64,000 bases of DNA from Telluria beijingensis (GTDB lineage Bacteria > Pseudomonadota > Gammaproteobacteria > Burkholderiales > Burkholderiaceae_D), in NCBI RefSeq assembly GCF_030770395.1, contig NZ_CP132480.1:4041760-4105759 (forward strand), in the 5' to 3' direction. The notes under the pieces were generated by a model that saw nothing but the letters and a program-made list of their open reading frames with translations, was not told the origin of the DNA and made no database searches. Of this stretch, positions 8,213-17,655 are shown piece by piece. Made by a program: the position numbers and the translations under genes. Position 1 is the stretch's first letter, and the number at the start of each line of letters is the position of its first letter.

Positions 8213-8799
8213 ACGATGCGGATGAATGGGCCAGCCTGCAGGATGCCTGGGGCGCCGCGCCGCCTGCCGCCACGCCGATGCCGGATGTGTCCGCGATGAT
8301 CGCGCGCGCAAGGCGCCAGCGCCACCTGATCGTGTGGACGATCGCCGGCGAATGGGCGCTGGCCTTGGTGGGCCTGGTGATGCTGGTGCGCGACTGGCCG
8401 CGGGCGACGGCGAGCGGCTACATGCTGCTGTGGTGGGTGTATTTTTTGGTGTTCATGGCGCTGGTGATGATCGGCTTCACCTGGACCCGCCTGGCGGCCT
8501 TGCGCGAGCCGGCCGGCGCCAGCCTGCGTGACTGGCTCGGGCTGCGCCGGCGGCGCGCCCTGCTCAGCCTGCGCCTGGTGCGGTGGACGCGCTGGTCGAC
8601 CATCCCGATGCTGCCGGCGCCCTTCCTGACCCTGTTCACGGCGCGCGACGCCTGGTCCGCCGCGTGGAGTTCGGCGGCGATCGCCCTGCTATTGGCGGGC
8701 GGCTTGCTGTGGGCGCGCGACAAGGCGCGCCGCATGAAGGCCGAACTGGCCGAGGTCGACGCGCTCGAGCGCGAATGGCTGGACGAGCCTACAGCATGA
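8209..8799 (+). CDS. Membrane protein, candidate anti-sigma factor
   Basis: This 196-residue protein has a hydrophilic N-terminus of about 40 residues and four probable membrane helices (about 41-60, 70-90, 125-145, 150-168). It ends in a charged helix (RRMKAELAEVDALEREWLDE). No zinc-binding HxxxCxxC motif is seen. Its position directly after the sigma gene with a 4-base overlap suggests that it restrains that sigma factor at the membrane, but this rests on context only. Its last 11 bases overlap the convergent TPM gene. Confidence 0.7.
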   Translation: MNDADEWASLQDAWGAAPPAATPMPDVSAMIARARRQRHLIVWTIAGEWALALVGLVMLVRDWPRATASGYMLLWWVYFLVFMALVMIGFTWTRLAALREPAGASLRDWLGLRRRRALLSLRLVRWTRWSTIPMLPAPFLTLFTARDAWSAAWSSAAIALLLAGGLLWARDKARRMKAELAEVDALEREWLDEPTA

Positions 8800-9301
8800 G
8801 CGGCCGGTCGGGCAGTTCGTTGGCCCGCTCGCCGCTGGACGGGAAGTGCTGGCGCAGCAGGTCGTTCACCTGCCCGACGGCGGCCAGGGTGGCGTCGTGG
8901 AAGCGCCCCTGCCTGAAGCCATCGGTCATGGTGCGGCACACCGCCTGCCAGGTGGCGGCGTCGATCTTGCGGTCGATGCCGCGGTCGGCCACGATGTCGA
9001 CCTTGTGCTCGGCCAGGTTCACGTAGATCAGCACCCCGCAATTGTCTTCGGTGTCCCACACGCCGTAGTCGGCGAACAGGCCCAGCGCGCGCTGGCGGTT
9101 GGTGACGCCTTCCCAGGCCGCCTCGAGCGGCAGGGACTTCTCGACGATCAGGCGCACCTCGCCGCGGTGGGTGCGCTCGCCCAGGTCGATGGCCTCGGCG
9201 ATCGCGTCCAGGGTCTCGTCCGGGAAAGCCTGTTTCGCCTCGCGCGCGCTGCTACGCCAATGGCGCCAGGCGCGCCCCATTTTCTGTCCAAACGATGCCA
9301 T
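8789..9301 (-). CDS. TPM-domain protein (second of lemA cluster)
   Basis: This 170-residue protein contains a TPM domain, the fold also called TPM_phosphatase, with the conserved segments EVRLIVEKSLP and DNCGVLIYVNLAEHKVDIVADRGI. No signal peptide or membrane helix is clear. The ATG overlaps the stop of the upstream TPM gene (TAATG), so the pair is translationally coupled. LemA and one or two TPM proteins form a frequent conserved trio in proteobacteria; its molecular role is not settled. Confidence 0.85.
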   Translation of the reverse strand: MASFGQKMGRAWRHWRSSAREAKQAFPDETLDAIAEAIDLGERTHRGEVRLIVEKSLPLEAAWEGVTNRQRALGLFADYGVWDTEDNCGVLIYVNLAEHKVDIVADRGIDRKIDAATWQAVCRTMTDGFRQGRFHDATLAAVGQVNDLLRQHFPSSGERANELPDRPLML

Positions 9302-10122
9302 TACCAGTCTCCCGAGGCGCCGCCGCCGTCGAAGCTGCCGCCGCCGCCCGAAAATCCGCCGCCGCCGAAGCCGCCGCCCCCGCCGAAGCCGCCACCGCCG
9401 CCCCGGCTCATGCTGCCGATAATATTGCCGAGGACGAAGCCGGTGGTGGCGCTGCCCCAGTGCGACTGGCCGCGCCGGGTGCCGATCGTGCGGCCGCGCG
9501 GCCGGAACACCGAGCGCAGCATCGAGGCGCCGATGATGATCAGGAAGATCGCCCACAGCGGGAAGCCACCGTCGTCCGACGTTTGGCGCTGCTGCTGTTG
9601 CTGGGGCGGCGCCGGGAAGGCTTCCTGGTTGAGCAGGGTGGCGATGGCGCCGACGCCGGCCACCAGGCCCTCGTAATAGTGCTCTTGCCGGAAATGCGGC
9701 GCGATCACGTCCTGCAGGATGCGCTTCGACTGGGCGTCGGTCAGCACGCCCTGCACGCCGCGCCCGGCTTCGATGCGCAGGCGGCGCAGCGACGACGGAT
9801 TGTCGCGCGCCACCAGCAGCAGCACGCCGTCATCGACGCCCTTGCGGCCCAGTTGCCAGGCATCGGTAACGCGGATGCTGTACTGCTCGATGGCCTCGGG
9901 CTCGGTCGACTTCACCAGCAGCACGGCGATCTGGCTGCCAGTCTTGGCTTCGTAGTCGGCCAGCACGGCTTCGAGACGCTGGCGCTGCGCCGCGTCCAGC
10001 ATGCCCGCCTGGTCGGTGACGCGCGCGGTCAGCTTCGGCACGTCCTGCAACTGGGCGAAGGCCGGAACGGCGGCCGCCAGCGCCAGCAGCAGGATGCCGA
10101 AGAATCGTGAAAGCGCAGCCAT
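9301..10122 (-). CDS. YgcG-like TPM-domain membrane protein with Gly-rich tail
   Basis: This 273-residue protein has a signal peptide (residues 1-23, cleavage near AFA-Q), an extracytoplasmic TPM domain (about 28-165), a Gln-rich linker, and one membrane helix near residues 190-205. A cytoplasmic tail ends in an uninterrupted Gly/Phe/Ser-rich tract. The core motif GVLLLVARDNPSSLRRLRIEAGRG is diagnostic of the family. It lies 6 bases after lemA. Such proteins are usually annotated as YgcG; a function in envelope or membrane protein quality control has been proposed but is not proven. Confidence 0.88.
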   Translation of the reverse strand: MAALSRFFGILLLALAAAVPAFAQLQDVPKLTARVTDQAGMLDAAQRQRLEAVLADYEAKTGSQIAVLLVKSTEPEAIEQYSIRVTDAWQLGRKGVDDGVLLLVARDNPSSLRRLRIEAGRGVQGVLTDAQSKRILQDVIAPHFRQEHYYEGLVAGVGAIATLLNQEAFPAPPQQQQQRQTSDDGGFPLWAIFLIIIGASMLRSVFRPRGRTIGTRRGQSHWGSATTGFVLGNIIGSMSRGGGGGFGGGGGFGGGGFSGGGGSFDGGGASGDW

Positions 10123-10128
10123 CCGCGC

Positions 10129-10740
10129 TTACTTGCCGAAGTCGACCGTCGGCGCGGTCGAAATCGCCTTCTCGTTCTCGACGGTGAACGAGGGCTTGGT
10201 TTCATAGCCGAACACCATCGCGGTCAGGTTCTTGGGGAACTGGCGCACGGTGACGTTGTAATCCTGGACCGAGGCGATGTAACGCTGGCGCGCCACCGTG
10301 ATGCGGTTCTCCGTGCCCTCGAGCTGGGACTGCAGGTCGCGGAAGCTGGTATCGGCCTTCAGGTCGGGGTATTTTTCGGAGACCATCATCAGGCGCGACA
10401 GGGCGCCCGACAGCTCTCCCTGCACCTGCTGGAACTTCTGGAAGGCCTCGGGGTTGTTCAGCACCTCGGGCGTGATCTGGAAACTGGTGGCCTGTGCGCG
10501 GGCGCGCGTCACCGCCTCCAGGGTCGCGCTCTCGTGCGAGGCATAGCCCTTGACGGTATTGACCAGGTTGGGGATCAGGTCGGCGCGGCGCTGGTACTGG
10601 TTCACCACTTCGCTCCAGGCCGCCTTGGTGGCCTCGTCCTTGGTCTGGAAGTCGTTGTAGCCGCAGCCGGACAGCAGGGCGCCGGCGAGCACGGCGCCGC
10701 CGACGAAACGGATCAGGCGAAGAAAACGGGAGTTGGTCAT
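10129..10740 (-). CDS. lemA: LemA family lipoprotein
   Basis: This 203-residue protein has a signal ending in LLSGC, a lipobox. The LemA fold follows, a long antiparallel helical bundle, with the characteristic [33 protein letters not shown] and the terminal PEARPSF-like segment (here ETKPSF). It is 6 bases upstream of the YgcG-like gene and heads the operon. The family is widespread; its biochemical role remains unclear. Confidence 0.9.
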   Translation of the reverse strand: MTNSRFLRLIRFVGGAVLAGALLSGCGYNDFQTKDEATKAAWSEVVNQYQRRADLIPNLVNTVKGYASHESATLEAVTRARAQATSFQITPEVLNNPEAFQKFQQVQGELSGALSRLMMVSEKYPDLKADTSFRDLQSQLEGTENRITVARQRYIASVQDYNVTVRQFPKNLTAMVFGYETKPSFTVENEKAISTAPTVDFGK

Positions 10741-10867
10741 GATGTTGTTTGTCTGTACAAGTTGTCGAATGATCAAAATATACCTGAAACATGGGGTGGC
10801 TGGCGTCCCTGTCGGGGCTAGCGGTACAATAATGGGTTTGCAATTACAAAGATACAAGGGGCTAGAG

Positions 10868-11692
10868 GTGAATTTCATCAACAAACTTTCCGCCGCATGG
10901 ACCCGCAACGACTCGCTGCTGTGCGTCGGCCTCGACCCTGACCTGGCGCGCCTGCCTGCGCACCTGCAGGGCCAGCCGGACGCCATCGTCCAGTTCTGCA
11001 AGGCCATCATCGACGCCACCGCCGACCTGGCCTGCGCCTTCAAGCCGCAGATCGCCTATTTCGCCGCCCTCGGCGCCGAAGACCAGCTGGAAGAAATCTG
11101 CCGCTACCTGCGCGAGACCTACCCGCACATCCCGCTGGTGCTGGACGCCAAGCGCGGCGACATCGGCGCTACCGCCCACCAGTACGCGCGCGAAGCCTTC
11201 GAGCGCTATGGCGCGGACGCGGTGACGGTCAGCCCCTATATGGGCTTCGATTCGGTCGAGCCGTACATGGAATGGCCGGACCGCGGCGTGATCGTGCTGT
11301 GCCGCACCTCGAACGCGGGCGGTTCCGACCTGCAGTTCCTGGACGTGGGTGGCCGCCCGCTGTACCAGCACGTGGCCCAACTGGTCGCCGAAAAATGGAA
11401 CCGCAATGGCCAGTGCGCGCTGGTGGTGGGCGCGACTTTCCCGGACGAGATCGCGCAGGTGCGCAAGCTGGTGGGCGACATGCCGCTGTTGATCCCGGGC
11501 GTGGGCGCCCAGGGCGGCGACGTGGAGGCGACCGTCAAGGCTGGCCGCACGGCAGGTGGTGCGGGCATGATGATCAATTCGTCGCGCGCGATCCTGTATG
11601 CGGCGCCGCAGGAGGGCGAGGATTTCGCCGCGGCGGCGCGGCGTGTGGCGCGTGAGACGCGTGATGCGATCAATGCGCATCGTCAAGGGTGA
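10868..11692 (+). CDS. pyrF: Orotidine 5'-phosphate decarboxylase
   Basis: The enzyme converts OMP to UMP, the last step of pyrimidine synthesis, in the cytoplasm. The 274-residue protein has the active-site block [12 protein letters not shown] of the longer bacterial type-2 PyrF subfamily, with the catalytic Lys between two Asp residues. The GTG at 10868 is preferred: AAGGGG precedes it and it gives the usual family length. The in-frame ATG at 10832 would lie before the expected transcript start, as a TACAAT hexamer sits at 10825-10830. Its transcript probably ends in the REP pair that separates it from convergent sbcB. Confidence 0.93.
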   Translation: MNFINKLSAAWTRNDSLLCVGLDPDLARLPAHLQGQPDAIVQFCKAIIDATADLACAFKPQIAYFAALGAEDQLEEICRYLRETYPHIPLVLDAKRGDIGATAHQYAREAFERYGADAVTVSPYMGFDSVEPYMEWPDRGVIVLCRTSNAGGSDLQFLDVGGRPLYQHVAQLVAEKWNRNGQCALVVGATFPDEIAQVRKLVGDMPLLIPGVGAQGGDVEATVKAGRTAGGAGMMINSSRAILYAAPQEGEDFAAAARRVARETRDAINAHRQG

Positions 11693-11732
11693 GTTGATGT
11701 TTTAACGTTGGTGGTGCTGGGTGAGGCACTTG

Positions 11733-11835
11733 GGTTCCCGCCTTCGCGGGAACGACGTTGTCGACGTGTGCGAAAAGCACCAGTACGAGCTTCGGCCACG
11801 TACTTCAGCACGTCGTTCCCGCGAAGGCGGGAACC
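11733..11835. repeat. REP-like inverted pair (BIME-like) between pyrF and sbcB
   Basis: Two 25-base copies of one motif face each other at 11733-11757 and 11811-11835. Each copy is itself a hairpin (GTTCCCGC, loop, GCGGGAAC) followed by GACG. The same motif occurs as a second pair near 58.3 kb. The position between convergent genes fits a role in transcript termination or stability. No RAYT transposase is in the window. Confidence 0.85.
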
Positions 11836-11847
11836 TAAGTTTCGAGA

Positions 11848-13305
11848 TCAGCCCCCAGCTCGATACCTATCCGGCGCGATCGACTCCGCATAGTCATAGA
11901 GTGCCCCAAGAATCTCCTCGGCCCGCTCGTCCGCCGTCTCCGACAACGCATCGATCTCGGTAAACAACTGGTCCACCGTGCGCGCCCCATGCTCGCCTTC
12001 GAACAGCCGCGCCGCCCGGTGCGCCTCCCACAGCTGCATCTCGTCTTCCGACAAGGTCTGCGGGAAGTTGCGCGCGCGGTAGCGGAATAGCAGCTCGTTG
12101 AGGCGCTCGTCCTCGAAGCTGACCCGCCTGGCCAGCGCCTCGGGCTTCTGCATGCGCAGCGCTTCCAGCTGGCGCCGGTCGTCGCGGCTGACGAAGCCGC
12201 CGTACAGGTCTTCATCGACGTCCACCGGCTCGCGCGCGCCGGATTGCCCCAGCACCTGGGCCCACACAGCTTTCATGTCCGGCCCGCCGGCCACCAGCGC
12301 CGCATGCGCGCGGCCCCGTTCCAGGTCGATGTCCCAGCGCGCGGCCAGCTCGGGCCGCAGGGTCTTGAGGTTCCCGACCAGCATCGGCGATTTGTTCAGG
12401 TGCACGCTCTTGACCGGCAGCCGCGTCACGCCCTCGGGCAAGTCGCTGGCGCGGGTGTACATGCGGGTGCGGATGGTCTCGGCGTCGAGCGCGAACAGTT
12501 CGGACGGGTCGTGGCGGCAGTCCCAGACCAGCACCTCGTTCTTGTTGGTCGGGTGCTGGGCCAGCGGATAGACCAGGCCCAGGCAGCCATATTCGACCGG
12601 GAACATGCCCGATACATGCAGGAAGGGCTGGCGCTGGCTGGGGTCGAGGTGCAGGCCCATCTCGCTCGCGACCCGGTCCTTGCGCCGCAGCTCGAGGCAG
12701 AAGTCGAACAGGCGCGGCTGCTTGTCCCGGATCAGGCGCGCCAGGGCGATGGTGGCGCGCACGTCGGACAGCGCATCGTGGGCCGCTTCGTGCGCCAGGC
12801 CGTTGGCCGCGCTCAGGTGTTCCAGCCTGAAGCTGGGCTTGCCGTCTTCGCGGGTGGGCCATTCGATGCCTTCCGGGCGCAGTGCGTACACCATGCGCAC
12901 CACGTCGAGCAGGTCCCAGCGGCCGCAGCCGTGCTGCCACTCGCGCGCATACGGATCGATCAGGTTGCGCCAGAACAGGAAGCGGGTGACTTCGTCGTCG
13001 AAGCGGATCGTGTTGTAGCCGACGCCGATCGTGCCGGCCTCGCTGAAGGCGGCTTCGATCTGGCGCGCGAACTCATGTTCGGGCACGCCGTGTTCCAGGC
13101 AGTGCTGCGGCGTGATGCCGGTGATCAGGCAGGATTGCGGGTCGGGCAAAAAATCATTGGCCGGCTGGCAGTACAGCATGATCGGCTCGCCGATCTCGTT
13201 GAGGTCGGCGTCGGTGCGGATTGCGGCGAACTGGGCCGGGCGGTCGCGGCGCGGGACCGCGCCGAAGGTTTCATAGTCGTGCCAGAGAAAGGTATGCGGG
13301 CTCAT
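11848..13305 (-). CDS. sbcB: Exodeoxyribonuclease I
   Basis: This is a 485-residue single-strand-specific 3'-5' DNA exonuclease acting in recombination and mismatch repair. The DEDDh exonuclease domain begins with HDYETFG (Asp10, Glu12), and HDALSDVRATIALARLI is the Exo III motif with its His and Asp. The central SH3-like and C-terminal helical regions typical of ExoI follow, and the length matches E. coli ExoI (about 475). The ATG at 13305 places the first catalytic residues at the proper distance. Confidence 0.93.
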   Translation of the reverse strand: MSPHTFLWHDYETFGAVPRRDRPAQFAAIRTDADLNEIGEPIMLYCQPANDFLPDPQSCLITGITPQHCLEHGVPEHEFARQIEAAFSEAGTIGVGYNTIRFDDEVTRFLFWRNLIDPYAREWQHGCGRWDLLDVVRMVYALRPEGIEWPTREDGKPSFRLEHLSAANGLAHEAAHDALSDVRATIALARLIRDKQPRLFDFCLELRRKDRVASEMGLHLDPSQRQPFLHVSGMFPVEYGCLGLVYPLAQHPTNKNEVLVWDCRHDPSELFALDAETIRTRMYTRASDLPEGVTRLPVKSVHLNKSPMLVGNLKTLRPELAARWDIDLERGRAHAALVAGGPDMKAVWAQVLGQSGAREPVDVDEDLYGGFVSRDDRRQLEALRMQKPEALARRVSFEDERLNELLFRYRARNFPQTLSEDEMQLWEAHRAARLFEGEHGARTVDQLFTEIDALSETADERAEEILGALYDYAESIAPDRYRAGG

Positions 13306-13391
13306 GTGTTGTTGTTGTGTGGGCTGCGATGACAGCGTCAACCGGCATGGTGGCACATCCACGCCGATCAGTCACGGTCAGCCGTAGTGCG

Positions 13392-14366
13392 CTAGCAGGA
13401 GTCCTGGGCGCAGACCCGGTCGCGTCCGGCCTCCTTGGCGCGGTACAGGGCGGCGTCGGCCGCCGCCATCAGGCTGCGCTCGTCGTCGCCGTTGGCCAGG
13501 CTGGCCACGCCGAACGAGCCGGTCAGGTGTGGCAGCGGCAGCCGCATGTCGGGGAACACGACCGCCAGGCGCAGGCGCTGGCACAGGCGCTCGGCCACCA
13601 TCGCGGCCAGCTGCGGCGGGGTGTCGGGCAGCACGGCCAGCATCTCTTCGCCGCCATAGCGCACCGCGAAGTCGGACGGACGCAGCGCGCCGCGGATCAC
13701 GCTGGCGGCGGCCGCCAGCGCGGCGTCGCCCGCGATGTGGCCGTGGGTGTCGTTGAAGCGCTTGAAGTGGTCGAGGTCGATCATCACCAGCGACAGCGGG
13801 CTGCCGTCGGTCGCCGCGCGCGCGACCAGCTTGGGCAGCATCTCGTTGAGCCAGGCGCGGTTGTACAGGCCCGTGAGCGGATCGTTGAGCGACAGCTGGC
13901 GGTAGAATTCGCCCAGCTTCTGGCGCCGCCGCAGCAGGGCGTTGGCGGCACGGATCCGGAACGACAGCAGGCGCAGCAGGTTACGGGCCAGCACGCCGGA
14001 CCGTTCGACCAGGGTCCACACCATGTCGGGTTCGATCACCAGCAGTTCCGTCGCTTCGAGCGCCGTCATCGCCGCCAGGTTCACCGCATCGTCGAGCACC
14101 GCCTGCTCGCCGGCGCTCTCGCCCGGCAGGATGCGGCTGGTATTGCTCTCGTCGCCGACATGGGCGTCGGGCGCGATCTCGAGCTGGCCCGAGAGCACGA
14201 TGTACAGGCGCGCCTGGCCGCCGTCGTCGATGCGCTCGCCGCGCGCCACGCGCACGACGGCGCAGCCAGCCAGCAGGGCGGCGATGGCGGGATCGGTCTC
14301 GTCGCGAAACAGCTGCAGGTCGCGAAGTGTTGTACGGGAAGCACCGAAGGTGCCGATCTGTTCCAA
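13392..14366 (-). CDS. Diguanylate cyclase with N-terminal cyclic-nucleotide-binding-like domain
   Basis: This 324-residue protein has residues 15-130 resembling a cNMP-binding (CAP-type) domain (RLYIVLSGQLEI and PGESAGEQAVL). A GGDEF domain occupies residues 158-320. The active loop is GGEEM (238-242), a variant of GGEEF, with metal-binding Asp in MIDLDHFK. The inhibitory site RPSD (229-232) lies exactly five residues before it, so product feedback is likely. It would make cyclic di-GMP under control of a bound ligand. The start is TTG, supported by GAGG six bases upstream; no suitable ATG lies nearby. Confidence 0.88.
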   Translation of the reverse strand: MEQIGTFGASRTTLRDLQLFRDETDPAIAALLAGCAVVRVARGERIDDGGQARLYIVLSGQLEIAPDAHVGDESNTSRILPGESAGEQAVLDDAVNLAAMTALEATELLVIEPDMVWTLVERSGVLARNLLRLLSFRIRAANALLRRRQKLGEFYRQLSLNDPLTGLYNRAWLNEMLPKLVARAATDGSPLSLVMIDLDHFKRFNDTHGHIAGDAALAAAASVIRGALRPSDFAVRYGGEEMLAVLPDTPPQLAAMVAERLCQRLRLAVVFPDMRLPLPHLTGSFGVASLANGDDERSLMAAADAALYRAKEAGRDRVCAQDSC

Positions 14367-14481
14367 GTGGGTCCTCGCGCGGGGGCGGATGTGGTTGAGC
14401 CGGATGATCGGCGAGATGATAGCCTATCGGGCCGGCGCTGCGTATTCGGCGAATCTTAAACAACGATGGTGAAATCACGGC

Positions 14482-15303
14482 ATGACTGATTCTGACAATT
14501 CATTCGTCGACGCGCTCGGGCAGGTCCACCGGCCGGCGCCCGGCGCCCGCATCGTATCGCTGGTGCCGTCGATCACCGAACTGCTGTGCGAGCTGGGCCT
14601 GGCGCCGCAGCTGGTCGGCCGCACGGGCTTCTGCATCCATCCAAAAGAGGTGGTCGCCGGCATCGCCAAGGTGGGCGGCACCAAGGATGTCAATCTCGAC
14701 AAGATCCGCAAGCTGGCGCCGACCCACGTCGTGGTCAATATCGACGAGAACGAAAAGCCGACCTACGAAGCGCTGGCGCAGTTCGTGCCGCACGTGGTGG
14801 TGACCCATCCGCTGGTCCCGCAGGACAACCTGGCGCTGGCGCGGCTGATGGGCGGCATCTTTTGCGTCGACGCCGCGGCCGCCGCCTGGTGCGCAGAATT
14901 CGAGGAAGAACTGGCGCGGCTGCGGGCCATGGCGCGCGGCCCCGCGCGCACGGTCCTGTACTGCATCTGGCAAGACCCGTGGATGAGCGTATCGCAAGAC
15001 ACGTATATCGCCGCCATGCTGGCCGAACTGGGCTGGCGCGTGCCCGACCTGGGCGCGGCGCGCTATCCCCGTTTCGACTGGTCGGAAGCTCTGGTGGACG
15101 GGCTCGACGCCGTGCTGCTGTCGACCGAACCCTACCGCTTCACCGAGGCGCATGCGGACGCGCTGGAAAAGCAGGTCGGCATTCCGGTGCTGCTGGTCGA
15201 TGGCGAGATGATGTCGTGGTATGGCAGCCGCGCGCTGGCGGGCCTGCGCTACCTGCGCGCGTTGAGGGCGATGCTGGAAGGGAGCCCGCACGGGGCGGGC
15301 TGA
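14482..15303 (+). CDS. BtuF-like periplasmic-binding-fold protein
   Basis: This 273-residue protein has the helical-backbone metal-receptor fold of BtuF/FhuD (RIVSLVPSITELLCELGL at the start, VVVNIDENEKPTYEAL and VVVTHPLVPQDNLALA). BtuF binds cobalamin for ABC import. No signal peptide is visible from this start, and no transporter genes lie beside it. It may act in the cytoplasm, or the export signal may be missing. Cobinamide or other metal-chelate binding is the family expectation only. It is divergent from the diguanylate cyclase. Confidence 0.75.
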   Translation: MTDSDNSFVDALGQVHRPAPGARIVSLVPSITELLCELGLAPQLVGRTGFCIHPKEVVAGIAKVGGTKDVNLDKIRKLAPTHVVVNIDENEKPTYEALAQFVPHVVVTHPLVPQDNLALARLMGGIFCVDAAAAAWCAEFEEELARLRAMARGPARTVLYCIWQDPWMSVSQDTYIAAMLAELGWRVPDLGAARYPRFDWSEALVDGLDAVLLSTEPYRFTEAHADALEKQVGIPVLLVDGEMMSWYGSRALAGLRYLRALRAMLEGSPHGAG

Positions 15304-15338
15304 GCGCAGGCCCGCAGTGGGCCTGCGCAGGCGCCGGA

Positions 15339-15716
15339 TTACATATCCGTCAGGTGCTTGTCGGCGGTCGGATCTTCGGTATGCGTGATCGAGGCGGCGC
15401 GCTGCTTGTCTTGCAGGCGGCCGATCGCGCTGTCGAGGGCGCGCGCCAGCTTGCCGCCGGCATTGTTGATGGCCTGGTGCAGGTCGTTCGCGTGCTCGTG
15501 GATCACGATCGGCGCAACGCCGGTCAGGCGTGCCTCGAGCATGCACGAATTGCCGCCGTCCGCTTTTTTCTCCTTGTTCTCATTACTCAAGTGCACGTCA
15601 ACGCGGTTGACGTGGTCGCCGAAGCGACCGATGGAGGAGCGCACGACGGTTTCCACGTGCTCGTCCAGGCCTTGATGCTTGTTAATGGTGTTGTCGGTAT
15701 TTACGTTGATCTGCAT
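15339..15716 (-). CDS. HPF/RaiA-family ribosome-associated protein
   Basis: This 125-residue protein matches the sigma-54-modulation/HPF domain: MQINVNTDNTI start, a central beta strand RVDVHLSNEN, and a conserved C-terminal helix LHQAINNAGGKLARALDSAIGRL. Family members bind the 30S subunit and help to hibernate ribosomes. A Lys/Asp insert (KEKKADGG) replaces the usual tight turn, so it may be a diverged relative rather than the main HPF. AGGAG lies 7 bases before the ATG. Confidence 0.75.
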   Translation of the reverse strand: MQINVNTDNTINKHQGLDEHVETVVRSSIGRFGDHVNRVDVHLSNENKEKKADGGNSCMLEARLTGVAPIVIHEHANDLHQAINNAGGKLARALDSAIGRLQDKQRAASITHTEDPTADKHLTDM

Positions 15717-16032
15717 GGATGGCTCCTGTAGTCGTTATGGCTTCATCTTACACCGGCCGCGGTTTTCGCCGCGCCCGCTCCACTTGTTGTCTTGATAAGC
15801 CCAATTTGTATCTTCGTTGCATTATTTCCACATTGCAATTTATTGCTCGTCTTGTAGGATTACTCCTACTAGAATCCGGTGGACTACCAAATCTATCGAA
15901 TTGTTACGGAAGTTGATTCCAGCGCGCTCGGGATTGGCCGTTAAGGCAGCATTCAATGATGATAAATCGATAAAAACGCGCGAGCATTCACAGTAGGCGT
16001 CGCTGGCGCACTCTCAGAGAACGGAGAACAAG
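15717..16032. other. Intergenic region with a TAGGA-N4-TCCTA inverted repeat
   Basis: No gene is supported between the HPF-like gene and the chemoreceptor. The stretch is AT-richer than its surroundings. GTAGGA (15854-15859) and TCCTAC (15864-15869) form a perfect inverted repeat, the general shape of sites for NarL/LuxR-type regulators. A weak GCCGTTAA (15937-15944) resembles a flagellar sigma-28 -10 element, but no matching -35 was found. Confidence 0.4.
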
Positions 16033-17655
16033 ATGCAATTGAAGCAACTGAAAATCGGGCAGCGCCTCGCGCTCGGGTTCGGCCTCGTGATGGTCCTGCT
16101 GCTGGTGGTGCTGGGCACCGGCATCCAGAAGCTGCAGGCCATCGATGCGCTGCTGGTCAAGGTGGTGGAGGAGAACAACGTCCGGATCGATGCCGCCGCC
16201 ACCATGCGCGACAACCTGCGCCGGATTTCGATCGCGGTGCGCGACATGACGATCGTCACCGACGACGCCGCGATGCAGGAGCAGGGCAAGACCATCGCCG
16301 ACGCCAGGACCGGCTACCAGCGCGCCGACGCCACGCTGGCCGGCTTGATCGTCACCGACGAGGGGCGCGCCATCCATGCGAAGATCGTTGCCGCCAGCGA
16401 TGCCGCGCTGCCGCTGATCGCCAGGGCCCAAGGATTCGCCCAGGCCAATGACCTCGAAGGCGGGCGCGATTTCCTGCTCGGCCAGATGGCGCCGGCGATG
16501 CGCGCCTGGTCGGCGGCGATCGACGAGATGGTGGCCTTGCAGGCCACGCGCAATGCCGAAGACCAGGCGCATGGCCGCGAAGCCTATTCCCAGGCCATGG
16601 TCCTGATGCTGGCGGTGGGCGGCTTCGCGATCCTGGCCGCGGTGGCGATCGCCTGGCTGATCAGCCGCTCGATCATCAAGCCGCTGAACCGGGCGGTGGT
16701 CGTGGCGCGCACCGTCGCCGCGGGTGACCTGAGCAGCGAGATCGCGGTCACCTCGACTGACGAAACCGGCCAGCTGCTGTCCGCCCTGAAAGAGATGAAC
16801 GACAACCTGCGCGCCATCGTCGGCCAGGTGCGCGACGGCACCGAGACCATCGCCACCGCCTCGGACGAGATCGCGTCGGGCAACCTCGACCTGTCGAGCC
16901 GCACCGAGCAGCAGGCCAGCTCGCTGGAAGAGACCGCCTCGTCGATGGAAGAACTGACCTCGACCGTCAAGCAGAACGCCGAACACGCACGCCAGGCCAA
17001 CGGCCTCGCGCGCTCGGCGTCCGACGTCGCCACCCGCGGCGGCGCGGTGGTGTCCGACGTGGTCGAGACCATGGGCGCGATCCACGCCTCGGCCAGCAAG
17101 ATCGTCGACATCATCTCGGTGATCGACGGCATCGCCTTCCAGACCAATATCCTGGCGCTGAATGCGGCGGTCGAAGCGGCGCGCGCCGGCGAGCAGGGGC
17201 GCGGCTTCGCGGTCGTGGCGAGCGAGGTGCGCAACCTGGCCCAGCGTTCGGCCAGCGCGGCGAAGGAAATCAAGACCCTGATCGACGATTCGGTGGCCAA
17301 GGTCGACGAGGGCAGCCGCCTGGTGAGCCAGGCCGGCGCCACCATGAGCGAGATCGTGGTGAGCGTCAAGCGCGTCACCGACATCATGGGCGAGATCACG
17401 GTGGCCAGCCACGAGCAGGAAAACGGCATCGAGCAGATCAACCAGGCGGTCAGCGAGATGGATGCGGTGACCCAGCAGAATGCGGCCCTGGTGGAAGAAG
17501 CGGCGGCGGCCGCCCAGTCGTTGAAGGAACAGTCGAGCCGCCTGGCCGAGACGGTCAGCGTGTTCAACCTCGGTGGCGTCCAGCGCCAGGCCGGCGCGGT
17601 GCGTAGCGCAGCGCCGCGTGCGGCGAGCAGCCAGCGCGCGCTGGCCGTCGCTTAA
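16033..17655 (+). CDS. Methyl-accepting chemotaxis protein
   Basis: This 540-residue chemoreceptor has a TM helix at about residues 10-30, a four-helix-bundle periplasmic sensor domain (about 32-188) and a second TM at about 190-212. A HAMP domain follows (about 213-265), then the signalling domain. The highly conserved tip reads [35 protein letters not shown]. Flanking Gln/Glu-rich helices carry methylation sites (e.g. [21 protein letters not shown]). It relays an unknown ligand to CheA/CheW. No C-terminal CheR-binding pentapeptide is obvious. Its TAA overlaps the stop of the convergent MFS gene. Confidence 0.93.
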   Translation: MQLKQLKIGQRLALGFGLVMVLLLVVLGTGIQKLQAIDALLVKVVEENNVRIDAAATMRDNLRRISIAVRDMTIVTDDAAMQEQGKTIADARTGYQRADATLAGLIVTDEGRAIHAKIVAASDAALPLIARAQGFAQANDLEGGRDFLLGQMAPAMRAWSAAIDEMVALQATRNAEDQAHGREAYSQAMVLMLAVGGFAILAAVAIAWLISRSIIKPLNRAVVVARTVAAGDLSSEIAVTSTDETGQLLSALKEMNDNLRAIVGQVRDGTETIATASDEIASGNLDLSSRTEQQASSLEETASSMEELTSTVKQNAEHARQANGLARSASDVATRGGAVVSDVVETMGAIHASASKIVDIISVIDGIAFQTNILALNAAVEAARAGEQGRGFAVVASEVRNLAQRSASAAKEIKTLIDDSVAKVDEGSRLVSQAGATMSEIVVSVKRVTDIMGEITVASHEQENGIEQINQAVSEMDAVTQQNAALVEEAAAAAQSLKEQSSRLAETVSVFNLGGVQRQAGAVRSAAPRAASSQRALAVA

